Of a DNA stretch of 32,833 bases, positions 25,452 to 32,139 are shown one piece after another (within the stretch, counting starts at the first letter, position 1; each line of letters starts with the position of its first letter). The DNA comes from Deltaproteobacteria bacterium. GTDB lineage: Bacteria > Desulfobacterota > Desulfovibrionia > Desulfovibrionales > Desulfomicrobiaceae. Location: positions 1 to 32,833 of the forward strand of contig RZZR01000015.1 of assembly GCA_009929795.1 (NCBI GenBank). Direction: 5' to 3'. Made by a program: the position numbers and the translations under genes. Below the pieces are notes generated by a model, which was given only the letters and a program-made list of their open reading frames with translations, had not been told where the DNA came from and made no database searches.

Positions 25452-25949
25452 ATGGACGCTGTCCTTGCCGTCCTGTTCATCGTCCTACTCCTCGCGAGCC
25501 TGATCCTCCACGTCTTCGGCCTTCCGGCCAACTGGCTCGTCCTGGCCCTGGCCGGCCTCTGGAAATGGTCGCATCCAGACATGGACGCCTCCGTCCCCTT
25601 CTTCATCGGCCTGTCCGTCCTGGCCCTGGCCGGAGAAGGCATCGAGTTCGCCGCCACGATCTGGGGAGGCCGCCGCTACGGCAGCACCGGCAGAGGAAAC
25701 CTCGGAGCCATTGTCGGGGCCATTGTCGGAGCCGTGTTCGGAGCCCCGTTTTTCTTCGGCCTCGGAGCGCTGGCCGGGGCCCTGCTCGGAGCCTACGGCG
25801 GCTGTCTTTTGGTGGAAATCCTTCACGGCCGGGACATGGAGTCAGCCCGACAGGCTGCCAAGGGGGCCATGTTCGGAAAATTTCTTGGCCTGGCGGCCAA
25901 GTTCGGCCTTGGCGTGACCATGGTCTGGATGATCGTTCCCAGGGTTTGA
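25452..25949 (+). CDS. DUF456 membrane protein
   Basis: This is a 165-residue inner-membrane protein with about four to five helices. It belongs to DUF456 by its opening (LLASLILHVFGLPANWLVLALAG) and its glycine-zipper stretch, where GxxxG repeats run from about residue 83 to 117 (LGAIVGAIVGAVFGAPFF and following). A short cytoplasmic loop with GGRRYGSTGRGN joins the two halves. The function is unknown. It begins 9 nt after the CoA ligase stop and ends 17 nt before the cinA-like gene, so it is probably in the same transcript. Confidence 0.85.
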   Translation: MDAVLAVLFIVLLLASLILHVFGLPANWLVLALAGLWKWSHPDMDASVPFFIGLSVLALAGEGIEFAATIWGGRRYGSTGRGNLGAIVGAIVGAVFGAPFFFGLGALAGALLGAYGGCLLVEILHGRDMESARQAAKGAMFGKFLGLAAKFGLGVTMVWMIVPRV

Positions 25950-25966
25950 GATTGAAGGAGACGGTC

Positions 25967-26473
25967 ATGGACACATCTATCCGGGATTTGTGCGAAGATC
26001 TGGGAAAGATGCTCGTTGCCCGTGGCGAATCCCTGGCCACGGCTGAATCGTGTACCGGAGGACTTTTGGGCAGTTGGCTGACCTCTATCCCTGGAAGCTC
26101 AGAGTGGTACCTGGGCGGAGTCGTGGCCTACGCCAACAGAATCAAGGAAGACATCCTGGGAGTACCGACAGGGGTGATCAACAAAGAAGGGGCCGTGAGC
26201 CGGCCCTGTGTGAAGGCCATGTGCGTCGGCCTGGAATCACGGTTCCAGGCCCATCTTGAGGTGGCCATATCGGGCATTGCCGGTCCCGGAGGAGGAAGTC
26301 CCTCCAAGCCGGTCGGCACTGTCTGGATCGGCTGGCGCCACCAGGGCCGCGGCTCGGAACGCATGACTGTTTTTCCCGGAAACAGGGAGGCCGTTCGCCA
26401 GGCCGCGGCCCGGGCCGCGCTTCAAGGTCTGGTCGATGTCCTCAAATCAGCGGGGAATAGTCCCCGCGGTTGA
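25967..26473 (+). CDS. pncC: NMN amidohydrolase, CinA C-terminal (PncC) family
   Basis: This is a 168-residue enzyme that removes the amide from nicotinamide mononucleotide in NAD recycling. It corresponds to the stand-alone C-terminal domain of CinA, as in E. coli PncC. ATAESCTGGLLGSWLT (about residues 23-38) holds the active-site Ser/Cys/Thr cluster; YLGGVVAYANRIKEDILGV and AISGIAGPGGGSPSKPVGTVWIG are the other conserved blocks. GAAGGAG precedes the ATG. An open frame extends far upstream in the CoA ligase and DUF456 region but is a shadow. Its last 32 nt overlap the convergent gene below. Confidence 0.9.
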   Translation: MDTSIRDLCEDLGKMLVARGESLATAESCTGGLLGSWLTSIPGSSEWYLGGVVAYANRIKEDILGVPTGVINKEGAVSRPCVKAMCVGLESRFQAHLEVAISGIAGPGGGSPSKPVGTVWIGWRHQGRGSERMTVFPGNREAVRQAAARAALQGLVDVLKSAGNSPRG

Positions 26474-26921
26474 TCCGAATTTCCTCGGTCACGGCCATGA
26501 TGTCCAGTTCCTCGACCATATCCTTGAGAACCGAGGGAGAGCCAGCCTCGGGCATGGCCTTCTTGACCTCCTGGACATTCTCGGCGATGGATTTCAGTTG
26601 GGCATAGGCGGACTTGAGATCCGGCCTAGGAGCCTGAAGCCCCTGGGCGTATCTGTCCCATTGATCGAGGAGGGAATCGACGCTGTTCATGACCTCCCGT
26701 CCCGAGGAAACGCCCTCCACGGCCTGGACCTCCCTGATATCAAGGAGCCCGGGTGCCAGTGGGGCGGATGGAACCGATGCCGGGTCGGGCCCGGCAGCCT
26801 TTTCACTTTTCGCAATCTTCTCGTTGAGGAGATCGGCGAACAGGTCATTCTCAGGCCGCCTGACCTTGCGATCGGCTTGGTGGTCCTGGACGCCTTGAAT
26901 GAGTTCGGGATGAATTTTCAT
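26442..26921 (-). CDS. Unrecognised 159-residue protein
   Basis: I do not recognise this family. The frame is probably a real gene because a good AGGAGA site stands 7 nt before the ATG and the codon use resembles its neighbours. The protein has no membrane segment or leader. It has an acidic/basic N-terminal region, a Pro/Ala-rich linker (about 45-60, DPASVPSAPLAPG), and a helical C-terminal half (REVMNSVDSLLDQWDRYAQG and LKSAYAQLKSIAENVQEVKKAM) with coiled-coil-like spacing. It ends NRGDYSPLI. It overlaps the 3' end of the pncC gene by 32 nt in convergent orientation. No function is proposed. Confidence 0.65.
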   Translation of the reverse strand: MKIHPELIQGVQDHQADRKVRRPENDLFADLLNEKIAKSEKAAGPDPASVPSAPLAPGLLDIREVQAVEGVSSGREVMNSVDSLLDQWDRYAQGLQAPRPDLKSAYAQLKSIAENVQEVKKAMPEAGSPSVLKDMVEELDIMAVTEEIRINRGDYSPLI

Positions 26922-26985
26922 GGCATTCTCCTGTTAGCAGTCGTTCTGCAAGGCCTCTGCCAACTCCGGAAAAAATACAACTAAC

Positions 26986-27010
26986 TGGAAAAATTGAATT
27001 TTATATTCCA
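26986..27010. promoter_or_regulatory. AT-rich palindrome in a divergent promoter region
   Basis: AAAATT-G-AATTTT (26990-27002) is enclosed by TGGAA (26986-26990) and TTCCA (27006-27010). TATATT (27002-27007) could be a -10 for the YrdC gene, though no -35 is evident. This is the most AT-rich spot between 20 and 32 kb and lies between two divergent genes, so promoter or operator use is plausible. Confidence 0.35.
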
Positions 27011-27053
27011 ATCCAAAACCTGAAGGAAAAAATTGCCGCCCGGAATCGACATT

Positions 27054-27659
27054 ATGAATATCCTTACCCCCCACGAAGCAGGCCTCGTCATCAAGGGTAT
27101 TTTTATCTACCCCACAGAAACCCTGTACGCAATCGGGGCAAATGTCGAGAATCCGCAGGCCATTATCCGCATTCAGGACCTGAAAGGCCGCCCTCTCGGA
27201 AAACCTCTCCCCCTGGTGACATCCCACGAGGGGCAGGCCAGGGAATGGTTCCAGCTCCAGGATCTGAGTCTGGAAGTGGCCTGGGCCTTCTGGCCGGGGC
27301 CCCTCTCCATCCTTCTTCGGCCCAGGCGGCATCTGCCCCCTGGAGTTTGCGGTCCCGACGGCATGGCCTGTGTTCGCATCCCGGCCCATCCTCTGGCCAG
27401 AGCCCTGGCCTCGTCCGTCAGGGCGCCCGTCGTCTCCACCAGCGCCAACTCTTCCGGGAATCCGGCCCCGGCCAGGGTCGAAGACATTGAACCGGCCATC
27501 AAGGACCATGTCGACTATGTCTTCACCGACCCTCCTTTTCCATACGGCGGGCCGCCCTCGACCATCGTGGCCGTTGTCGGCGACTCCCTGTCGGTGATTC
27601 GCGAAGGAGCCGTCTCCATCGCCGAAATCCAGGCCAAGGGATTTTGCGTCATGGTATAA
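27054..27659 (+). CDS. L-threonylcarbamoyladenylate synthase (YrdC/Sua5 domain)
   Basis: This is a 201-residue enzyme that makes the threonylcarbamoyl-AMP used for t6A modification of tRNAs reading ANN codons. The YrdC fold is clear: IFIYPTETLYAIGA at the start, KGRPLGKPLPLV for the KR(P/S)xxKP substrate loop, WPGPLSILLRPR, then VRIPAHPLARAL and STSANSSGNP, and finally PSTIVAVVGDSLSVIREGAVS. The C-terminal Sua5 domain is absent, as in TsaC. ATG at 27054 has only a weak site. TTG at 27033, seven codons earlier, has AAGGA at ideal spacing and may be the real start. Confidence 0.88.
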   Translation: MNILTPHEAGLVIKGIFIYPTETLYAIGANVENPQAIIRIQDLKGRPLGKPLPLVTSHEGQAREWFQLQDLSLEVAWAFWPGPLSILLRPRRHLPPGVCGPDGMACVRIPAHPLARALASSVRAPVVSTSANSSGNPAPARVEDIEPAIKDHVDYVFTDPPFPYGGPPSTIVAVVGDSLSVIREGAVSIAEIQAKGFCVMV

Positions 27660-27686
27660 TATCGTCCGGTACGTGTCATTTCCGGT

Positions 27687-27896
27687 TCATTCCTCGTCCT
27701 GATCGAAGTCTGAGACAAACCACTCGCAAACCCGCCTCTTCCAGTCCTCGATTTCATCCCGGTACTCGACCACCGGAACATCCGCCCCGCAAGACCTGCA
27801 GAGCACCCTGGCCTTGGCTCATCGTCCGATGATGTCCACCGACGCGCCGCACCTCAAACAATGGAGCTGTGGTTCGTTTTCGATATGTTCTGTCAT
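27687..27896 (-). CDS. Small zinc-ribbon protein with an in-frame UGA (candidate selenoprotein or nonsense-mutated gene)
   Basis: Sixty-nine codons read on the minus strand encode a compact protein except for UGA at codon 26 (27819-27821). Before it come HCLRCG (Cys13, Cys16) and VDIIGR; after it come AKARVLCRSCG (Cys33, Cys36) and a well-formed helix, YRDEIEDWKRRVCEWF, with an acidic end. The two CxxC pairs make a normal zinc ribbon only if the UGA is read through, so both sides belong to one gene. A SECIS-like hairpin follows the UGA (next entry). The ATG has no ribosome site but has TATCAT six nt upstream, so the mRNA may be leaderless. Reading as Sec, a recent CGA-to-TGA mutation and a sequencing error all remain open. 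No Sec-pathway genes are in the window. Confidence 0.5.
27785..27803 (-). promoter_or_regulatory. SECIS-like hairpin after the in-frame UGA
   Basis: In the minus-strand transcript, CUCUGCA pairs with UGCGGGG over seven positions (including G-U pairs) and presents a five-base loop, GGUCU. Fifteen nt separate the UGA from the stem, and 22 nt separate it from the loop. Known bacterial SECIS elements have the loop roughly 16-37 nt after the UGA with a G among its first two bases, and the E. coli fdhF element also shows GGUCU. The same bases encode the CRSC of the zinc ribbon, so the match could be incidental. Confidence 0.4.
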
Positions 27897-28213
27897 AACG
27901 ATATGATAAATCAGCGGTCACACCATTCGAAGCCAGGATGTTGATCTAGACTGTCCCGGGGCCGGGTCGTCAGGGCGGACCAACTCAACGCCCCAGAGGC
28001 CGGAATTCCTTCAGGCCGGATGTCATTTCTAACCGACGATCAATCAAAGGTCCTGGTCCAGACACGACCGTTCGCCGAACGCCTCGGCGTTGACCGTCCG
28101 ATTTCCCCCTCTCGGCGAATACTCATGTTCTTTCCGTCACAAGTCCTCATACTGCAGGCCGCAAAGCGTCTTTGTCCAGTCCCCGTCCACCCTCTGAATT
28201 TCAAGGAGCAGAC
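27897..28213. other. Gene-free stretch upstream of the acetate module
   Basis: No gene or RNA is recognised in these 317 nt. A nested palindrome, AACGCC-TC-GGCGTT (28078-28091), overlaps CGCCGA-ACGCC-TCGGCG (28073-28089) and runs into TTGACC (28090-28095), without a -10 at normal spacing. It could be an operator for the acetate operon. On the minus strand TTCGAA (27931-27926) and TATCAT (27908-27903) form a possible promoter with a 17-nt spacer for the zinc-ribbon gene. No sigma-54 site was seen. Confidence 0.35.
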
Positions 28214-28522
28214 ATGGAACACAAACACCCCGGACCCAAGATCGATCAGGCCCTCTTCCACAGGCTCGTGGTCGCAAAATGGAAGGTTTCCTTGACCCTG
28301 GCCGCAATCATGATGGTCGTCTACTACGGTTTTATTCTGGTTTTGGCCTTTGACAAGGAGCTTCTGTCCACCAAGATCGGGGAACATATGACCGTGGGCA
28401 TCCCCGTAGGACTTTTCCTTATCATCCTGGCCTGGCTCATCACCGGGGTCTATGTCTTCTGGGCCAACTCATCCTACGACCGGGCCGTGCAGGATGTCCT
28501 CAAAAGCATGAGGAGGCGCTAG
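28214..28522 (+). CDS. yjcH: DUF485 membrane protein, ActP partner
   Basis: This is a 102-residue inner-membrane protein with two hydrophobic helices (about residues 28-50 and 62-87). The DUF485 family nearly always sits directly upstream of an ActP-type acetate permease. The sequence [32 protein letters not shown] is typical. ATG at 28214 follows AAGGAG; an earlier in-frame TTG lacks such support. It ends one nt before actP. It may help assemble or regulate the permease; the mechanism is not established. Confidence 0.9.
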   Translation: MEHKHPGPKIDQALFHRLVVAKWKVSLTLAAIMMVVYYGFILVLAFDKELLSTKIGEHMTVGIPVGLFLIILAWLITGVYVFWANSSYDRAVQDVLKSMRRR

Positions 28523-28523
28523 A

Positions 28524-30074
28524 ATGGACCCGAACTTCGTCTCCACCATCGGCCAACCCAACGCCACGTCCATCATCTTTTTTTTCGTCTTCATCACCGC
28601 CACGCTATTCATCACCTATTGGGCGGCCAAGAAAAGCCGTTCCCCCTCCCAGTTCTACGCCGCCGGCCGCAGCGTGACCGGCCTTCAGAACGGCTTGGCC
28701 CTGTCCGGGGACTACATGAGCGCGGCCTCCTTTCTGGGCATCGCCGGCCTGGTCTCCCTGAAGGGCTACGACGGCCTGATCTACTCCATCGGCTTCCTGG
28801 TCGGCTGGCCCATCATCATGTTCCTCATCGCCGAACCCCTGAGGAACCTCGGCAAGTTCACCTTTGCCGACGTTGTCGCCTACCGCCTGAAACAGAAACC
28901 CATCCGCATCGCGGCATCCCTGGGATCCCTGATGACCGTGGCCTTCTACCTCATCGCCCAGATGGTCGGATCAGGTTCCCTGGTCATGATGATCTTCGGC
29001 ATCCCCTATGAGTACGCCATCGTCGCCGTGGGCCTGGTCATGATCACCTATGTCCTTTTCGGCGGAATGCTGGCCACGACGTGGGTTCAGATCATCAAGG
29101 CCGTGCTCCTGCTGAGCGGGGCCACGGTCATGGTCGTCTTTGTCCTGGTCCATTTCGGATTCAGTTACGGGGAATTGTTCAAACAGGCCGCCGTGAAGTA
29201 CGGCGACGCCGTCCTTCAGCCCGGGGGCCTGGTCTCCAACCCCTGGGACGCCGTATCCCTGGGCATGGCCCTCATGTTCGGCACGGCCGGACTGCCCCAC
29301 ATTTTGATGCGCTTCTACACCGTGCCCGACGCCAAGACCGCCCGGACATCAGTATTCTACGCCACCGGATTCATCGGCTATTTCTACATTCTGACCTTCA
29401 CCATCGGCTTCGGGGCCATGGTCATCGTCGGCCAGGACGTCATCTCCGGCATGGACAAGGGCGGGAACATGGCCGCACTGCTCCTGGCCGAGGCCACCGG
29501 GGGGACGATGTTCTTGGGCTTTATCGCCGCCGTGGCCTTTGCCACCATCCTGGCCGTGGTCGCCGGCCTGACCCTGGCCGGAGCCAGTACCCTGTCCCAC
29601 GACCTCTACGTCAACGTATTCTGCACCGATGGAGCCACCGAGGAACAGGAGGTCAAGGTGGCCAAGCGGGCCACCCTGGCCCTGGGTGTTCTGGCCATCG
29701 TCCTGGGTCTGGCATTCAAGGGCCAGAACGTGGCCTTCATGGTCGGCCTGGCCTTTGCCATTGCCGCCAGCGCCAACTTCCCGGCCCTGCTCCTCTCCAT
29801 CCTGTGGCGGAACTTCTCCACCGTTGGAGCCACAGCCAGCATCTACACCGGAACCATTCTGGCCGTGGGCCTCATCGTCATCAGCCCCACGATCTGGATG
29901 GATGTCCTCCATAACCCGACGGCTATCTTTCCCTTGAAGAATCCGGCCATAATCTCCATGACCGGGGCCTTCATCGCCGGATACCTGGGATCGGTTCTCC
30001 GACCCGATCCCGACGCCTCAAAAAAATACGAGGACCAGAAGATCCGCAACTACCTCGGTGTCGGCGCCGAGTAA
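28524..30074 (+). CDS. actP: Cation/acetate symporter ActP (sodium:solute symporter family)
   Basis: This is a 516-residue permease with about thirteen helices that brings acetate or related short acids in with a cation. It has the family's signature region: [34 protein letters not shown] (residues about 40-75), and later [22 protein letters not shown] and [27 protein letters not shown]. The distribution of Ser and Gly in the pore helices is normal and no part is missing. The adjoining DUF485 gene supports acetate over proline or pantothenate. Together with the CBS-DUF294 gene it forms the acetate module; there is no acs gene here. Confidence 0.92.
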   Translation: MDPNFVSTIGQPNATSIIFFFVFITATLFITYWAAKKSRSPSQFYAAGRSVTGLQNGLALSGDYMSAASFLGIAGLVSLKGYDGLIYSIGFLVGWPIIMFLIAEPLRNLGKFTFADVVAYRLKQKPIRIAASLGSLMTVAFYLIAQMVGSGSLVMMIFGIPYEYAIVAVGLVMITYVLFGGMLATTWVQIIKAVLLLSGATVMVVFVLVHFGFSYGELFKQAAVKYGDAVLQPGGLVSNPWDAVSLGMALMFGTAGLPHILMRFYTVPDAKTARTSVFYATGFIGYFYILTFTIGFGAMVIVGQDVISGMDKGGNMAALLLAEATGGTMFLGFIAAVAFATILAVVAGLTLAGASTLSHDLYVNVFCTDGATEEQEVKVAKRATLALGVLAIVLGLAFKGQNVAFMVGLAFAIAASANFPALLLSILWRNFSTVGATASIYTGTILAVGLIVISPTIWMDVLHNPTAIFPLKNPAIISMTGAFIAGYLGSVLRPDPDASKKYEDQKIRNYLGVGAE

Positions 30075-30095
30075 TCAGCCAGACACGCCTGTACA

Positions 30096-30131
30096 GCATC
30101 GGGGTTCCCGGAATCACCCGGGCCCCGATGC
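30096..30131 (+). terminator. Hairpin after actP
   Basis: GCATCGGGG (30096-30104) pairs perfectly with CCCCGATGC (30123-30131). Inside it CCCGG pairs with CCGGG around AATCAC, so the stem totals about 14 bp. No U-tract directly follows (TTTTTT occurs 19 nt later), so it may end only part of the transcripts, lowering expression of the next gene. Confidence 0.5.
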
Positions 30132-30203
30132 CGCTCTCGACATCCGGCGTTTTTTGACGGATGAAAAAGCGTCTTCTGGATCACAATAATCGAGACGGGA
30201 CGC

Positions 30204-31718
30204 ATGAAAACACCTGCCGGATCGACGCGGAATGAACACCAACCCAAGACCGGGCATCAAGGGCCAGGCAAAGGTTCGGACTCCAGGCTCGACCCCTATC
30301 TCTGCCTCAGCCTTGCCGATATCAGACTCAAGCCGCCGGTGGTCGTCCAGGCCGGGGCCACGGTTTTGGAGGCCGCCCGGGCCATGCTTCGGGAAGAGGC
30401 CGCGGCCTGTCTGGTTCTCCGAGACTCCGAAACCATAGGCATCCTGACCGAGCGGGACATTCTCCAGAAGGTCGTGGCCCCGGGCAAGGATCCAGCTGGT
30501 GTCCTGGCCGAGGAAATCATGGGCAGCCCGCTGATCACGATCCGCCGCAACGATCTGCTCTTCGAGGCCTTTTCGCGGATGATCCGCCATGTCATCCGCA
30601 AGCTGGTGGTCGTGGATGACGATCTGGTCCCGGTGGGCATCCTTGAGGAACGGGATCTGCTTTCGGCCAAGGGCGAGAACCCGGTCTATCTCATCGGGGA
30701 AATCGCGGCAGCCAAGGATGTCGCCACCCTGGGCCAGGTCTTTCGTCGTGTCGGAGACATGGCCGTGCGCTCCGTGGCCGAAGGGGTCGGCCCCTTCCAG
30801 GTCGGCCGGCTGATCAGCGACATGCACGACCATGTTCTGACCAGGGTCTGCGACCTGATCCTGAAAGAACTGGGGGAATCGCCGTCCGGATTCTCCCTCC
30901 TGACCCTGGGCAGCGAGGGCAGACGTGAACAATACCTGGCCACAGACCAGGACAACGCCATGATCCTGGCCGACGACCAAGACCGGGATATCCGGGACTT
31001 CTTCGGCCGTTTCGCCGGGCAGTTCGTCCAGGCTCTGCTCGACCTGGGTTTCCCCCCCTGCCCCCACCAGGTCATGGTTTCCAACCCGGACTGGCGCATG
31101 GCCCTGGACCGCTGGATGGACACCGTGGACACGGCCGTCGGCCGGGCCGACCTAAACGACATTCTGACCATCTCCATGCTGGTCGACATGCGGCTCGTGA
31201 CCGGGGATAGGGACCTATTCGATCGGCTCCGGGACTATCTCTTCAAAAAAATCAAGGACAACCCCTTTCTACTCAAATACATGGCCCGGGAGGCCCTGCG
31301 GTTCTCACCGCCCTTGGGGTTTTTCAACAATATCGTGGTGGAGAAGTCGGGCCCGCGCAAGGGCCTGACCGACATCAAGAAAGGCGGGGTGTTTCCGATC
31401 ACCCAGGGGGCGAGAACCCTGGCCGCCGAACACGTGGTGCTGGAGACCTCCACCGAGGACCGCGTCCTCCGATTGGCCGAGATGGGCGTCTTTTCCGAAA
31501 GCCTGGCCTCGGGCCTGCTCGAGGCCTGCGCCTTTTTCCAGACCCTGCGCCTGCGGTTTCAGACCGAACGGCTTCGGGCCGGAGAAAGCCCCGACAACCT
31601 CATCGCCCCCGGCCGCCTCTCGTCCCTGGAACAGGAAAAGCTCAAGGATTGCTTCAAGATCGTGGTCGAGTTCCAGGGCCTGCTGTCCAACAAGTACAAG
31701 CTTCATCTCTTGACCTGA
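30204..31718 (+). CDS. CBS-pair and DUF294 nucleotidyltransferase-like regulatory protein
   Basis: This is a 504-residue cytoplasmic protein. Two CBS domains (about residues 37-155) lie after a polar N-terminus; they include LVLRDSETIGILTERDIL and VVDDDLVPVGILEERDLL. A GlnD-like nucleotidyltransferase domain follows with TLGSEGRREQYLATDQDNAMI (about 234-254; the G-S and D-x-D motif is intact). A DUF294 C-terminal helical domain covers about 340-500. CBS pairs usually sense adenine nucleotides. This architecture is often found beside ActP, so a role in regulating acetate use is likely but indirect. The start codon has a weak GGGA site. Confidence 0.88.
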   Translation: MKTPAGSTRNEHQPKTGHQGPGKGSDSRLDPYLCLSLADIRLKPPVVVQAGATVLEAARAMLREEAAACLVLRDSETIGILTERDILQKVVAPGKDPAGVLAEEIMGSPLITIRRNDLLFEAFSRMIRHVIRKLVVVDDDLVPVGILEERDLLSAKGENPVYLIGEIAAAKDVATLGQVFRRVGDMAVRSVAEGVGPFQVGRLISDMHDHVLTRVCDLILKELGESPSGFSLLTLGSEGRREQYLATDQDNAMILADDQDRDIRDFFGRFAGQFVQALLDLGFPPCPHQVMVSNPDWRMALDRWMDTVDTAVGRADLNDILTISMLVDMRLVTGDRDLFDRLRDYLFKKIKDNPFLLKYMAREALRFSPPLGFFNNIVVEKSGPRKGLTDIKKGGVFPITQGARTLAAEHVVLETSTEDRVLRLAEMGVFSESLASGLLEACAFFQTLRLRFQTERLRAGESPDNLIAPGRLSSLEQEKLKDCFKIVVEFQGLLSNKYKLHLLT

Positions 31719-31886
31719 TCAATCATCCGAACAAGGGCCAACGACCCGATCCATCCTATCACGGACCAGCGGTCCGGGGGATCTATTCTGACTTCCGTCC
31801 AACATTTCCCTGATCTTTGCCAGATACTCGTTAATCTTGAAAGGCTTCCCAATAAACCCGGCACAGCCTTCGGCCAATGTACACAT
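31719..31886 (-). pseudogene. Receiver-domain tail remnant
   Basis: On the minus strand this frame encodes LAEGCAGFIGKPFKINEYLAKIREML, which is the end of a response-regulator receiver domain with the conserved Lys-Pro of its last active-site strand, followed by a short tail and a stop at 31719-31721. Everything before it (the phospho-acceptor Asp and the earlier strands) is gone: a stop codon stands directly upstream at codon -1. It directly abuts the stop of the CBS-DUF294 gene. It appears to be the surviving 3' end of a response regulator or hybrid kinase. Confidence 0.7.
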
Positions 31887-32139
31887 TCAACCCGTATCCA
31901 GAGTTACGCTCAATTTTGATTGACCCACTCCTGATATCTGCGCAATCATTGGGTGTCAGCCCCTGATCCCGGAAAAACCCCTGTTCATGGGCCACGAAAA
32001 CCGGGGCACTGCCGATGTACCTGGAAGCGGCCACGGTCAGGGAAACGGCCGGGGCCTTCGGCTTGGAGTCTCCGCAGGCCGTCAGCAAGAAAAAAAGGGC
32101 CAGAACAGCAATACCCCCCGCCCGGACTCCGGCCATCAC
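31831..32139 (-). pseudogene. Truncated lipoprotein ABC-type receptor (NMT1/SsuA-like) gene
   Basis: The frame starts as a normal substrate-binding lipoprotein: a leader with lipobox LTAC (Cys22), then SLTVAASRYIGSAPVFVAHEQGFFRDQGL, typical of NMT1/taurine-type receptors. After residue 61 the similarity stops abruptly and about 40 unrelated residues follow, ending in the wrong frame of the receiver tail. A normal receptor has over 300 residues, so about 80 per cent is missing. The ATG overlaps the kinase stop by ATGA (32136-32139), so it was once coupled to the kinase. It could also be the sensor part of a second hybrid kinase whose centre was deleted. Confidence 0.75.
31884..31955. other. 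Junction sequence, possible insertion-sequence scar
   Basis: These 72 nt lie between the receptor part and the receiver part and match neither. On the plus strand they contain CGCTCAATTTTGATTGACCC (31909-31928), a pattern that resembles the internal terminal repeats of IS21-family elements. No transposase gene or paired end is present, so the link is only by eye. Confidence 0.25.

Noticed and set aside
24590-25966. Upstream extension of the pncC reading frame through the CoA ligase and DUF456 genes
   Set aside because: That part translates to Arg/Pro/Gly-rich noise. The true start at 25967 has a good ribosome site and begins the conserved domain.
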